Shown: in pieces, positions 35,146-43,570 of the stretch
Layout: each line of letters opens with the position of its first letter
Numbering within the stretch: the first letter of the stretch is position 1
From: an uncultured Chryseobacterium sp.
Lineage (GTDB): Bacteria; Bacteroidota; Bacteroidia; Flavobacteriales; Weeksellaceae
Assembly: GCA_913778275.1 (NCBI GenBank)
Contig: CAJYWN010000005.1
Span: 1 to 64,000 of the forward strand
Direction of reading: 5' to 3'
DNA: 64,000 nt
Made by a program: the position numbers and the translations under genes
The notes under the pieces: generated by a model
Told to the model about the DNA's origin: nothing
The model's database searches: none
The model's input: only the letters and a program-made list of their open reading frames with translations

Positions 35146-36678
35146 ATGAAGAGTACTTTAAAAAAACTATTACCATTTGCCGTAGTAGGAGTTATTTCAG
35201 GAGCTACTACCGTTGGAACATTGCAATATTTCAATCATGACTCCAACAGTGCAGACCAGTCATATTTTACCAAATCTGCTTCCGATGTTACCTTTGCAGG
35301 GATGAATTCTTCTGCCGTAGGGGATGATTTCGTAAAAGCAGCAAAGACGACCGTTCCTGCCGTAGTGACGATTAAAAATTACCAGTCAAGAAGTGCAAAC
35401 CGTGCTTCCGAGCAGGATCTCTTTGATTTCTTTTTTGGTGATCCGTTTGGAGGTAGAGGCCAGCAGAGACAAAGACAGCAACAACAGGTTCCTGATAATA
35501 TGCCTTCAGGAATGGGTTCAGGAGTCATCATTTCTCCTGACGGTTATATTATCTCAAACAACCACGTTGTAGCAGGTGCTAATAAGCTGGAAGTAGTTTT
35601 AAGCAATAAAAAATCGTATATCGCAACATTGGTTGGTACAGACCCTAATACCGATATTTCCTTATTGAAAATCGAAGAAAAGGGACTGCCATACCTGAAT
35701 TTTGCAAATTCTGATAATATTGAGGTAGGACAGTGGGTGCTTGCCGTAGGAAATCCGCTTGGATTGAATTCTACCGTAACTGCCGGTATTGTTTCGGCGA
35801 AAGGAAGAGGAATCGGAATTTTAAGTTCACAGGGTAAAGCAGCCAATCCAATTGAAAGCTTTATCCAGACCGATGCCGCCATTAACCCAGGAAACTCAGG
35901 AGGCGCTTTGGTGAATACGAATGGAGATCTTATCGGTATCAACTCGGCGATCCAGTCTACGACAGGATATTATCAGGGATACGGTTTTGCGGTACCTTCC
36001 AATTTAGCCAGAAAAATTGTTGAGGATATCAAGAAATTTGGTATTGTACAGCGAGGTTTCCTTGGAGTACAGTCTCTGGATCTATCCAACGATATGCAGG
36101 TAGCAGCTTACAACAAAGAGAAGAAAACAAACATTAAAGCCGGTTCCGGAGTGTATGTAACTGGTTTCGGGGATAACAGTGGTGCTGAAGATGCAGGATT
36201 AAAAGTAGGTGATGTTATTACGAAAATCGACAATACTGCCGTAACGGATTTTGCAGACTTATCCATTGCGATCGGAAGCAAACGTCCTGGTGACAAAGTT
36301 GCTGTAACTTATCTGAGAAATGGTAAGGAAAACATGACTACCGTGACATTGAAAGACCAGAAAGGAGGAACCTCAACCCGAACTAAAGCGGATCTGAGCG
36401 TTACTGAGAAGATCGGAGCTGAATTCAAACCTCTTGACGAGAGATTTAAAACAGATTATGGATTAAATAGTGGGGTAATTGCGACAAATGTAACAGAAGG
36501 AAGTGAGATTGCCAAAATTGGAATCGTAGACAATTACATAGTTATTGAAGTTAACGGTAAGCCTGTCAATTCACAAAAAGATGTTGAAAAGATTCTTGAT
36601 AAATATTCAGGGAACGTATCGGTGAAGTTTGTGGATGCTTACGGACAGATTTATACAAGAGGATTTAAAATGCCTTAA
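35146..36678 (+). CDS. htrA: HtrA/DegP family periplasmic serine protease
   Basis: HtrA degrades or refolds damaged envelope proteins. The 510 residues have an N-terminal signal/anchor (LLPFAVVGVISGATTVGTLQ). The trypsin-like domain has the complete triad: His140 (ISNNHVV), Asp170 (PNTDISLLKI) and Ser251 (NPGNSGGALV). Two PDZ domains follow (about 305-400 and 420-505). A Gln/Arg-rich insert (about 104-115) corresponds to the flexible LA loop. It is monocistronic and ends in a strong terminator. Confidence 0.95.
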   Translation: MKSTLKKLLPFAVVGVISGATTVGTLQYFNHDSNSADQSYFTKSASDVTFAGMNSSAVGDDFVKAAKTTVPAVVTIKNYQSRSANRASEQDLFDFFFGDPFGGRGQQRQRQQQQVPDNMPSGMGSGVIISPDGYIISNNHVVAGANKLEVVLSNKKSYIATLVGTDPNTDISLLKIEEKGLPYLNFANSDNIEVGQWVLAVGNPLGLNSTVTAGIVSAKGRGIGILSSQGKAANPIESFIQTDAAINPGNSGGALVNTNGDLIGINSAIQSTTGYYQGYGFAVPSNLARKIVEDIKKFGIVQRGFLGVQSLDLSNDMQVAAYNKEKKTNIKAGSGVYVTGFGDNSGAEDAGLKVGDVITKIDNTAVTDFADLSIAIGSKRPGDKVAVTYLRNGKENMTTVTLKDQKGGTSTRTKADLSVTEKIGAEFKPLDERFKTDYGLNSGVIATNVTEGSEIAKIGIVDNYIVIEVNGKPVNSQKDVEKILDKYSGNVSVKFVDAYGQIYTRGFKMP

Positions 36679-36704
36679 TCAATATTTTTCACATTCATAT
36701 CAAT

Positions 36705-36735
36705 AAAAAGGGTTGCCAATTGGCAGCCCTTTTTT
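36705..36735. terminator. Bidirectional terminator of htrA
   Basis: AAAAAGGG (36705..36712) and its complement enclose the palindrome TGCCAATTGGCA, followed by T6. The stop codon of the convergent membrane protein gene lies at its edge, so it probably serves both. Confidence 0.88.
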
Positions 36736-37189
36736 ATAATTGATTATTTACCTTTTGGGAGATTCTTCTTTTGTTTTTACGTTCATAAATAACTTCCACA
36801 ATTTTACCTCCAATCCAGGAAAACGGAAAAAAAGTAAGGAAAATAGAGATCTTATAGAACGTAGGGTGGTAAGGGAAAACAATGATATCCAGCATGGCCA
36901 GAAAGAGCATAATAAACCCGATAAGAATGGCATAAGCAACTTTCGCATATTTTACGATGATAGCCGTAGCCACACCACCTACGGTCGTTCCCAATCCGGA
37001 AATAAACAAAAGAAAGCCAAAGAATGCATCATCATTCTGCATGCTTTGAAGAAATCTTTCCCAATGCTCAAAAGGAGCAAAAGCTTCAAAAGTAATCCAT
37101 TGCGGAAATACCCTTATTCCAAGAGTAATGATGAGCCCTGCAATTCCGAGGCCTACAATAACCGCAATTGTATTTCTTATAAAATTCAT
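36734..37189 (-). CDS. Small four-helix membrane protein, unknown function
   Basis: The 151 residues have four hydrophobic segments (about 5-25, 58-82, 86-106 and 113-135) and a basic C-terminus (YERKNKRRISQKVNNQL). I recognise no family. Its ATG overlaps the ridA stop (TAATG), so it is translated from the ridA message. A role linked to RidA is not implied by sequence; the coupling may be incidental. Confidence 0.75.
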   Translation of the reverse strand: MNFIRNTIAVIVGLGIAGLIITLGIRVFPQWITFEAFAPFEHWERFLQSMQNDDAFFGFLLFISGLGTTVGGVATAIIVKYAKVAYAILIGFIMLFLAMLDIIVFPYHPTFYKISIFLTFFPFSWIGGKIVEVIYERKNKRRISQKVNNQL

Positions 37190-37569
37190 TAATCCTGATG
37201 AGCGATCATAGAAATTTCGATATCCACATTTTTCGGCAGGCAGGAAACCTGTACTGTTTCACGAGCCGGGAAACTATCTGCATCCAAATACGATGCATAA
37301 ATATCATTCATTACTGCAAAATCATCCATACTTTTAAGGAAAATCGTAGCCTTTACAACATTTTTAAATGTGAGCCCTGCTTCCGTAAGAATTGCTTCTA
37401 AATTTTTCATTACCTGATGCGTTTCCTTTTCAATTCCTTCCACCAATTTACCTGTTGCAGGATCTACAGGAATCTGACCCGAAATATATAAAATTCCGTT
37501 TGCCATGTTGGCTTGTGAATAAGGTCCGATTGCTGCAGGAGCATTTACAGTGTTGATTATTTTTTTCAT
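37189..37569 (-). CDS. ridA: Enamine/imine deaminase RidA
   Basis: RidA hydrolyses reactive 2-aminoacrylate formed by PLP enzymes. The 126 residues are of standard length. They carry NAPAAIGPYSQANMANGILY, YISGQIPVDPATGKLV and the C-terminal RETVQVSCLPKNVDIEISMI, in which the Arg that binds the substrate carboxylate is conserved. A TATATTTG promoter element lies 18 bases upstream. Confidence 0.95.
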   Translation of the reverse strand: MKKIINTVNAPAAIGPYSQANMANGILYISGQIPVDPATGKLVEGIEKETHQVMKNLEAILTEAGLTFKNVVKATIFLKSMDDFAVMNDIYASYLDADSFPARETVQVSCLPKNVDIEISMIAHQD

Positions 37570-37587
37570 TAGAATTTATTTTGGGTG

Positions 37588-37595
37588 CAAATATA
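37588..37595 (-). promoter_or_regulatory. Promoter -7 element of ridA
   Basis: TATATTTG on the minus strand. The nearest TTTG upstream is at 24-base spacing, longer than usual. Confidence 0.5.
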
Positions 37596-37637
37596 AAATT
37601 TATATTCTATTTCTATAATCAAATATCAAATCTGATG

Positions 37638-40226
37638 CTAGAATGGTGCATTTGGCTGCGTAAAACTTCTGTCTTTATATTTCAGCGCATCGCTTAAGAT
37701 ATTGGCTTTAATCCCAATAAAGAAGTCATAGACCTTATATTGTCCAAAAGGTACCCAATTAAAATTGATGGTAAAACTTCGCTGATCTCTTGAAAAACCT
37801 ATTCTCGTATATGCCAATTCTTTGGTCACCATATCATAATGGGTACTTCCGTTGATATTCCAGAACGGGGTAAGCTTAATACTTCCGTCAAGACCTACCG
37901 AAGCCAGTCTTGTAGGCGTTCTTGAAGCATAGCTTTTAGTATACGCATAATTGGCATTTACATTCAGCGTCCAGGCCTGGTCAAAATGGGCATAATTATC
38001 ATCGTCGAAATAATAATTTTCATTTCTCACCTCACCTTTCGTCCGATACTTTTTGGAATAATCTGTTTTCTCACCGAATAGCTCGCTGCTTAAAGGATAA
38101 GAAAGCTGCACATTGAAGCCCTGCACACTGAAACCTCCAAGATCTTCCGTTCTGATTCCAACTTCCTGCCCCGGAAGATAAACAATTTTATAAGGATCTA
38201 ATGATAAGCTTGTATTTACACTCAATTTATTATCAAAAAAGGAAGACTGCCCGTTGATTGTGATGATGGAAAAAGGATGGTCTTTTGCGGCAAAGTTGTA
38301 ATTTCCCGATAGGTTCAAAGATTCAAAAAGCTTTATTTTTTTTATGCCGGTAGAATCTTTTTTAGACCTCACCTTCATTTCAACATTATTTCCGATATTG
38401 AATCCAAGTGCCCCTACCATTCCGCTGCTCGGAGTTCCTACGATTCCTCCTTCAAAAATGGAATAAGGAGTTAAAGCTCCGTTGGCATCATAATAATTTT
38501 TATAATATCCGAAACCGGAACCTCCGAAATCAGGTGAATAAGTGAAACCAATACTAGGCGTCACCATATGTCTGATCGCCTCGATGGCAGAACCTTTTTT
38601 GAAATTAGCCTGCCCGTATAAAGTAGTCTGAATACTTGCTGTGGTAGAAAAGGTAGAATATCCTGCTATTCCTTTATCGGTTGCCGTTACGGGTTTGTTT
38701 GCTATAGGATCATAGTATTTTTTAACCGTTTTAGTGGTTAAAGCATTATCGATATTTGCTCCCAAGCTGAATGTAAAATATTTCGCAATGGTTGTGTTGG
38801 TTCCCAACGCAATATTATTTTTCAGTCCGGTCTGCATTTTGTCCCACATCGCGGCAGTGAAAAGCTCTCCTTCATTAGTCTGTACAAAATTCGTAAGGTT
38901 GAGTCCCGTATTCACCGTAATATTCTCCAGCAACCCTGTTCTGGTTCCGGTTTTAGACCCGAAAAGATAAAACTGATTGATGGCCACGTTCATCTGCGGA
39001 AGGCGAAGATCTGCTAATCCGGTAGCAAAGTTCTGGGAATACGATGCCGTTGCCGTAATGGTTGCCGGCAGCCTTAAAAACCTTTTGGTAACGGTTACCG
39101 TTGAATTTTGCTGGGTATTTAATACGTTTTGATTTAAAATATAATTATTGTTCAGCGTATTGTTGTAGAACTTCGTACTTACAATATCCACCGATGCAGA
39201 AAAATTAAGAAACGGGTTTGATTTTGTATCCTGTGTATGTCTCCAGGCAATTCTGTAGGTGCTTGTTTTTCCATAATCATCAAGCCCTTTAATCCCTCTT
39301 ACTGCTGTTCCGATATCTGCAGAGAAATTACCGGAATAGCGGTATTTTTTGACATAGTTCATTTCGGGACGTAAGTTCCAGCTACCTTTTGTATAAAGAT
39401 CCGCCAAAACTTTAAGGTCGAAATGTTCCCCGATCGGCTGATAATATCCTATTCCATTAAGGAAAAATCCTACATCCTGCCTTTCCCCGAAGCTTGGGAT
39501 CAGGATCCCTGCAGATCTTTTATCTGAAAAGGGTAAAATGGCAAAAGGCATGATCAGCGGAGTGGGAACCTGCTCGATATACATCTGAATCGGGCCGGAG
39601 ATAATGGAAGATTTATTCTTTGTTTTAACCAGTTTAATATTGGAAGCACGCAAATGATAATCGGCCGCGGTATCTTTCTTTTTGATGAAATAATCGTCCG
39701 TGGTATAGTTGGCGCGTCTCATAGCAAATACCGAATCGTTGTACTTTTTTGTTTTTTCAGCAACAATTACTCCTTCATTCTCTTCGGTTCTTGCATTAAA
39801 TGCAATTGCTTTTTTCGTTTTCGTATTGTACTGAAATTCGTCAGTTTCATATTTCTTTCCGGCCTGTGTAATCACAGCGGGTTCAATGTACCTGCCTAAA
39901 GAATCCTGCTTTCCGCGGGCATACATAAGGCTTTTGGTTTCATCAATGGAAATATAATCTGCATCAATCTGAACATCCTGGTATTTCACCTGGGCATTTT
40001 TATTCAGATAAACCATTTTTTTCTGAAAATCCCTGCGATTATAGTCTGCTTTGGTCTGAAGAACACTTTCCAGAGGTTCTTTTTTCAGAGCGATCGTATC
40101 TTGTTTGGGAATAGTATCATTAACCGTATTTTTAGTCAATTTTTCAGGAGTCTGCTGTGCTAAAAAATTGTTAAAAATTAGGATAATTAAAATTTGTAAT
40201 ATATTTTTGGAGACGGTTTTGACCAA
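37638..40226 (-). CDS. lptD: LPS-assembly protein LptD (outer membrane)
   Basis: LptD with LptE inserts lipopolysaccharide into the outer leaflet. The 862 residues show an exported N-terminus (ILQILIILIFNNFLAQQ) and a periplasmic OstA-like jelly-roll domain (about 60-210, e.g. MYARGKQDSLGRYIEPAVIT). A large beta-barrel then begins with the family motif PFAILPFSDKRSAGILIPSF. The frame starts with TTG at 40226; no better ATG was found. The gene is divergent from the amidase gene. Confidence 0.88.
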   Translation of the reverse strand: MVKTVSKNILQILIILIFNNFLAQQTPEKLTKNTVNDTIPKQDTIALKKEPLESVLQTKADYNRRDFQKKMVYLNKNAQVKYQDVQIDADYISIDETKSLMYARGKQDSLGRYIEPAVITQAGKKYETDEFQYNTKTKKAIAFNARTEENEGVIVAEKTKKYNDSVFAMRRANYTTDDYFIKKKDTAADYHLRASNIKLVKTKNKSSIISGPIQMYIEQVPTPLIMPFAILPFSDKRSAGILIPSFGERQDVGFFLNGIGYYQPIGEHFDLKVLADLYTKGSWNLRPEMNYVKKYRYSGNFSADIGTAVRGIKGLDDYGKTSTYRIAWRHTQDTKSNPFLNFSASVDIVSTKFYNNTLNNNYILNQNVLNTQQNSTVTVTKRFLRLPATITATASYSQNFATGLADLRLPQMNVAINQFYLFGSKTGTRTGLLENITVNTGLNLTNFVQTNEGELFTAAMWDKMQTGLKNNIALGTNTTIAKYFTFSLGANIDNALTTKTVKKYYDPIANKPVTATDKGIAGYSTFSTTASIQTTLYGQANFKKGSAIEAIRHMVTPSIGFTYSPDFGGSGFGYYKNYYDANGALTPYSIFEGGIVGTPSSGMVGALGFNIGNNVEMKVRSKKDSTGIKKIKLFESLNLSGNYNFAAKDHPFSIITINGQSSFFDNKLSVNTSLSLDPYKIVYLPGQEVGIRTEDLGGFSVQGFNVQLSYPLSSELFGEKTDYSKKYRTKGEVRNENYYFDDDNYAHFDQAWTLNVNANYAYTKSYASRTPTRLASVGLDGSIKLTPFWNINGSTHYDMVTKELAYTRIGFSRDQRSFTINFNWVPFGQYKVYDFFIGIKANILSDALKYKDRSFTQPNAPF

Positions 40227-40291
40227 TTTATTTGTTATATTTATGATATATAATTAAGGCTCAAAATTAATATAATTTTTAAAACTGTAGG

Positions 40292-41578
40292 ATGCACAAA
40301 GTAAATTTTAAAATAATTTTATCATTTCTCCTTATTCTTTCGATCAACTTTATTTTTTCGCAAAAGAAATTCACCATTGTTCTTGACGCCGGACATGGGG
40401 GAAATGACCACGGAGCCAACAGAACTTATGATGATATAGGCCGAGTTGCTGAAAAAGACATTACGCTTGCCATTACCTTAAAAGTAGGAGCAATGCTTGA
40501 AAAAAATAAAGATTTTAAAGTAATTTACACCAGAAAAATAGACGAATACCCTTCTCTCTCAGACAGAACCAACCTTGCCAACAGAAGCAAGGCAGATCTT
40601 TTTATTTCCATCCACTGTAATTCTTCCAAAAAACCTACGGCCTACGGAACGGAAACTTTTGTACAGGGCCCGGACCAGAACGATACCAACCTGGAAGTAG
40701 CCAAAAGAGAAAATGATGTAATCTTCTTGGATGAAAAAGATAAACAGACCTTCGGTTCTTATGATGCCAGTTCGCCGGAATCTTTAATTGCGCTGAAGCT
40801 TCAGCAAAGTAAATACCTGGAGTCCAGCCTGCTTTTAGGAGGATTGGTGGAAAATAATTTTGTAAATAAAGATAAAAGAAGCTCTCGCGGTGTTTTCCAG
40901 AAAAACCTGCACGTTCTTCGTATGAACGCGATGCCTTCTGTTCTTATTGAGACAGGATTTATCAATCATCCGGAAGAAAGCCATTACCTCGCTTCCGAGA
41001 AAGGGCAGGATGAAATTGCCGAAAGTATATATAAAGCCGTTATTGATTATAAAAAAGCAATCGACCGTAAGTCAGGATACGTTGCGTCAACGAAAAAGCC
41101 CGAACCGGAAAAACCTGCGGAAGTGGCCCTTAAAAATGATTTCAGAATTTTGCTGCTAAGTTCTCCGACAAAGTACAATGACGGCGATCCTGCACTAAAA
41201 GGATTAAATTACATCCTTCCTATTAAAGAAAACGGACAGTATAAATATTATTACGGCGTGACGAATCTGGCTTCAGTGAGAGATATCAACATCAAAACTG
41301 CTAAAGATGCAGGATTCCGAAATGCATATGCCGTAGGTTTTATGCCGAATCAGAAACTGAATACAGGGTATTATACTATTGAAGTGTACACGGGAGATAA
41401 ACTGAATGGAAATTCATTCATCTTACAAACCCTGAAAGATGTTGAACGAAATAAGGAAAACGGCGTCTTCTATTATACGTATGGCAAAGTACAGACTTTG
41501 GAAGATGCAGTGAAACTTCAGAAAGATCTTGAAGCTAAAGGCATTAAGAATACGGTCATTCAAAAAGTAGCTAAGTAA
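40292..41578 (+). CDS. N-acetylmuramoyl-L-alanine amidase (Amidase_3) with SPOR-like C-terminus
   Basis: This zinc amidase cuts the peptide stem from murein during cell separation or remodelling. The 428 residues start with a signal peptide (FKIILSFLLILSINFIFSQ). The metal site is visible: His35 (LDAGHGG), Glu54 (GRVAEKDIT) and His108 (FISIHCNSS), with the catalytic Glu in VLIETGFINHPEE near 227. Two C-terminal repeats (about 285-425, with YYYGVTNLASVRDI and YYTYGKVQTLEDAV) look SPOR-like and could bind denuded glycan at the septum. Confidence 0.92.
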   Translation: MHKVNFKIILSFLLILSINFIFSQKKFTIVLDAGHGGNDHGANRTYDDIGRVAEKDITLAITLKVGAMLEKNKDFKVIYTRKIDEYPSLSDRTNLANRSKADLFISIHCNSSKKPTAYGTETFVQGPDQNDTNLEVAKRENDVIFLDEKDKQTFGSYDASSPESLIALKLQQSKYLESSLLLGGLVENNFVNKDKRSSRGVFQKNLHVLRMNAMPSVLIETGFINHPEESHYLASEKGQDEIAESIYKAVIDYKKAIDRKSGYVASTKKPEPEKPAEVALKNDFRILLLSSPTKYNDGDPALKGLNYILPIKENGQYKYYYGVTNLASVRDINIKTAKDAGFRNAYAVGFMPNQKLNTGYYTIEVYTGDKLNGNSFILQTLKDVERNKENGVFYYTYGKVQTLEDAVKLQKDLEAKGIKNTVIQKVAK

Positions 41579-41589
41579 AGCAATATAAT

Positions 41590-41620
41590 TTTGAAGTTAA
41601 AAAGTTAATGTTTATTTTTG
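41590..41620 (+). promoter_or_regulatory. Promoter of the first tRNA-Glu
   Basis: TTTG (41590..41593) and TATTTTTG (41613..41620) are separated by 19 bases, a full match to the Bacteroidetes consensus. The tRNA begins 14 bases further on. Confidence 0.8.
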
Positions 41621-41634
41621 CAACCTCAAAATTC

Positions 41635-41706
41635 GGCCTATTCGTCTAGTGGTCAGGACTCAAGATTTTCATTCTTGCAACAGGGGTTCGATTCCCCTAT
41701 AGGCTA
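41635..41706 (+). tRNA. tRNA-Glu (TTC), divergent copy
   Basis: A 72-base cloverleaf: acceptor GGCCTAT/ATAGGCT, anticodon stem CAAGA/TCTTG with loop TTTTCAT (anticodon TTC), T-arm GGGGTTCGATTCCCC and discriminator A. The CCA end is not encoded. It differs from the two copies downstream of rpsT in the acceptor, D-loop and anticodon stem, with compensatory changes, so it should be functional. Confidence 0.95.
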
Positions 41707-41913
41707 CGAAATACAACAATTAATCTCTGATCTGAAAAGGTTGGAGATTTTTATTTGCAAGAAAAGGCTTTCCGTCTCTTTCTCAGGAATCAACTTGTTA
41801 TCTGTCTGTTTTTATCAGACATTTGTTAAAAAAAATCGTTCACATTTTGAGGTGCTTATCTTAAAAATAGCTCAAAAACGTACAGAAGTATTTTATTAAA
41901 AAGAAAAAAATAT
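41707..41913. other. Spacer after the first tRNA-Glu
   Basis: About 200 bases without a convincing gene. AATCTC (41722..41727) and GAGATT (41744..41749) form a weak stem with a following T-run and may terminate the tRNA transcript. A second small stem GTCTG/CAGAC lies around 41805-41825. Confidence 0.5.
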
Positions 41914-41921
41914 TATCTTTG
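41914..41921 (+). promoter_or_regulatory. Promoter -7 element of the 109-residue protein gene
   Basis: TATCTTTG matches TAnnTTTG; a TTTT replaces the -33 TTTG at 19-base spacing. The gene ATG is 43 bases downstream. Confidence 0.6.
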
Positions 41922-41964
41922 CACCGCTTTGAAGAAGAATGAATTATTCTTATAAAAGCCACAA

Positions 41965-42294
41965 ATGTATATCATGCCGGATTTAAAAATACAGGAAGCA
42001 AAACTGCTTTTCAAAAAAATCCACTCTAACCCAAAAAGTTACGATTTAAGAATCAATGAAGACGGGATTACAGGCAATGATGATGAAATAAGTTTCAGAC
42101 TTTACAGGACGGGAGAAAGGGTAAATTTTGCAGTAACGATTGACGGACTTACCTTCACCAATACCACTGGAGAATGGAACAACGCGATGGCCATGCTTAC
42201 CGCAACCATCAAAAAACTAGAAAGAGAAGAAGAGAATATTAAAATAGAACAGGCAATAGATAAACTCCGAAAATATTTATCAGAAGAAAATTAA
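41965..42294 (+). CDS. Small conserved-looking protein, unknown function
   Basis: The 109 residues (MYIMPDLKIQEAKLLFKKIH...) are soluble, with an N-terminal helix, a beta-rich centre (DEISFRLYRTGERVNFAVTI) and a charged C-terminal helix of coiled-coil type (IKKLEREEENIKIEQAIDKL). Two ATGs (41965 and 41974) are possible. It has its own promoter and lies between a tRNA-Glu and rpsT. No family is recognised. Confidence 0.75.
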   Translation: MYIMPDLKIQEAKLLFKKIHSNPKSYDLRINEDGITGNDDEISFRLYRTGERVNFAVTIDGLTFTNTTGEWNNAMAMLTATIKKLEREEENIKIEQAIDKLRKYLSEEN

Positions 42295-42311
42295 AATTTT
42301 TTAAAGATAAA

Positions 42312-42343
42312 TTTGGCAGATAAAAAAAAAGTTTATACTTTTG
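42312..42343 (+). promoter_or_regulatory. Promoter of rpsT and the two following tRNA-Glu genes
   Basis: TTTG (42312..42315), 20 bases, TACTTTTG (42336..42343): a full consensus promoter 18 bases before the rpsT ATG. Confidence 0.82.
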
Positions 42344-42361
42344 CACTCACATTTGAACGAT

Positions 42362-42616
42362 ATGGCAAATCATAAATCAGCACTAAAAAGAATTAGACAA
42401 AACGAAGTAAGAAGACTTCGTAACAGATACTACCACAAGACTGCTAGAACAGCAATGAAGGTGTTAAGAAATGAAGAAAACAAAGCTGCTGCTACAGAGC
42501 AACTGCCAAAAGTTATCGCTTTGTTGGATAAATTAGCTAAGAAAAACATTATCCACAAAAACAAAGCTGCTAACTTAAAAAGCAAATTAACTAAGCACGT
42601 TAACAAACTGGCTTAA
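42362..42616 (+). CDS. rpsT: 30S ribosomal protein S20
   Basis: S20 is a primary 16S rRNA-binding protein made of three long helices. From the ATG at 42362 it has 84 residues: [20 protein letters not shown] and the later [20 protein letters not shown] are diagnostic. A longer reading to 42341 is excluded because it would begin inside the promoter. It shares its transcript with two tRNA-Glu genes. Confidence 0.96.
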   Translation: MANHKSALKRIRQNEVRRLRNRYYHKTARTAMKVLRNEENKAAATEQLPKVIALLDKLAKKNIIHKNKAANLKSKLTKHVNKLA

Positions 42617-42627
42617 TAAGTATAGTT

Positions 42628-42699
42628 GGCCCGTTCGTCTATCGGTTAGGACCTCAGATTTTCATTCTGGTAAGAGGGGTTCGATTCCCCTACGGGCTA
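42628..42699 (+). tRNA. tRNA-Glu (TTC), rpsT-linked copy 1
   Basis: A 72-base cloverleaf: acceptor GGCCCGT/ACGGGCT, anticodon loop TTTTCAT (TTC), T-arm GGGGTTCGATTCCCC. It begins 11 bases after the rpsT stop and has no promoter of its own. It is identical to the copy at 42792. Confidence 0.96.
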
Positions 42700-42791
42700 C
42701 AAAATTTAATTACTACTCTAACCTGGTAATTAATAAGAGTTGATACTTATAAAAACAAAAACTAACACACTGTAAAAAGTGGAAGATAGCT

Positions 42792-42863
42792 GGCCCGTTC
42801 GTCTATCGGTTAGGACCTCAGATTTTCATTCTGGTAAGAGGGGTTCGATTCCCCTACGGGCTA
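42792..42863 (+). tRNA. tRNA-Glu (TTC), rpsT-linked copy 2
   Basis: Identical in sequence to the copy at 42628 and 92 bases downstream of it; the short upstream TGGCCCGTTCG context is repeated as well, consistent with tandem duplication. A strong terminator follows. Confidence 0.96.
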
Positions 42864-42866
42864 CTT

Positions 42867-42897
42867 AAAAGAGATTCAGTTTTGAATCTCTTTTTTA
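42867..42897 (+). terminator. Terminator of the rpsT-tRNA-Glu transcript
   Basis: A 12-bp stem AAAAGAGATTCA/TGAATCTCTTTT with a GTTT loop (42867..42894), followed by further T residues. Confidence 0.9.
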
Positions 42898-42939
42898 TTT
42901 GATTTTTTCATATCTGTTAAATTTTTATAGCCTGTTTTT

Positions 42940-43263
42940 TTGGGATTGATCTATTTAACATCAATCGTGAAGAGAACGATTGACATTTTGGGAAGCACAG
43001 TCACAATAGCACTTATTGTTGGGATATTTTACTTGATGTATAACGCAACATATATTTTTTTTAACGATCTCCATAAGATTAATATTAACATTTTTGTTGC
43101 GAAAATTGTGGCACTACTGTTATGAATATTTTTTACAACAAGATATTTTGAAACGAAAGAAACTACTGAATTAGGAATAAGAAATAAAAAAAAATCCTAT
43201 ATACGCAGAATTTTAGAATTCTATTTTAGTGTAATTTTTAAAAATAAACAGATGATGAGATAA
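42940..43263 (+). pseudogene. Small membrane protein interrupted by an in-frame TGA
   Basis: An open frame (TTG at 42940, or GTG at 42967) gives about 60 residues with two hydrophobic segments (STVTIALIVGIFYLMYNATY and NIFVAKIVALLL). It stops at TGA (43123..43125). The same frame then continues for 45 codons to the TAA at 43261..43263 with a plausible basic tail (RYFETKETTELGIRNKKK). One nonsense change therefore probably broke a protein of roughly 100 residues. It lies in a gene-poor, decayed stretch; it could instead be two chance frames. Confidence 0.35.
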
Positions 43264-43537
43264 CAACATAATAAATGATTAATTTTTTCGACAATTAAAT
43301 CAAAAGCAATTATCTTGTTTACTGATAACATATTAAATCATATATTAAATAGAATGGAAAAATAACTTAACAAAATTTTTCGGGCAATCAAGGGATAGGC
43401 TTAAAAGAAATAACTCCTCATCAGTAGCAATTCATGAATCAAATTAGGAAAGATGTCGGATATAATAATAAGATTATTGTACAAGGCAGTATATCATCTT
43501 ATTTATTAACGACTTCGATTGACTTCAATAAAAGTAA
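43264..43537. other. Gene-poor AT-rich stretch
   Basis: About 270 bases with stops in all frames and no recognisable motif, repeat or promoter. I see nothing functional here beyond the terminator hairpin that follows. Confidence 0.5.
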
Positions 43538-43566
43538 AAAACCACAGATATAAATTCTGTGGTTTT
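43538..43566 (-). terminator. Terminator behind the decayed outer-membrane gene
   Basis: AAAACCACAG (43538..43547) and CTGTGGTTTT (43557..43566) form a 10-bp stem with a 9-base loop and a T-run on the minus strand. It lies 5 bases after the TAA of the pseudogene, supporting the reading direction of that relic. Confidence 0.85.
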
Positions 43567-43570
43567 AAAT

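Noticed and set aside
36740..37192. A 150-codon plus-strand frame opposite the small membrane protein gene
   Set aside because: It mirrors the real gene codon for codon. The minus-strand frame has membrane segments and TAATG coupling to ridA, while this one has neither.
41618..41899. A 93-codon plus-strand frame spanning the first tRNA-Glu
   Set aside because: It reads through a clear tRNA gene and its translation is low-complexity; a chance frame.
42628..42863. Direct repeat suggesting a mobile element or CRISPR
   Set aside because: The two copies are identical tRNA-Glu genes with their short upstream context; no array or transposase is present.
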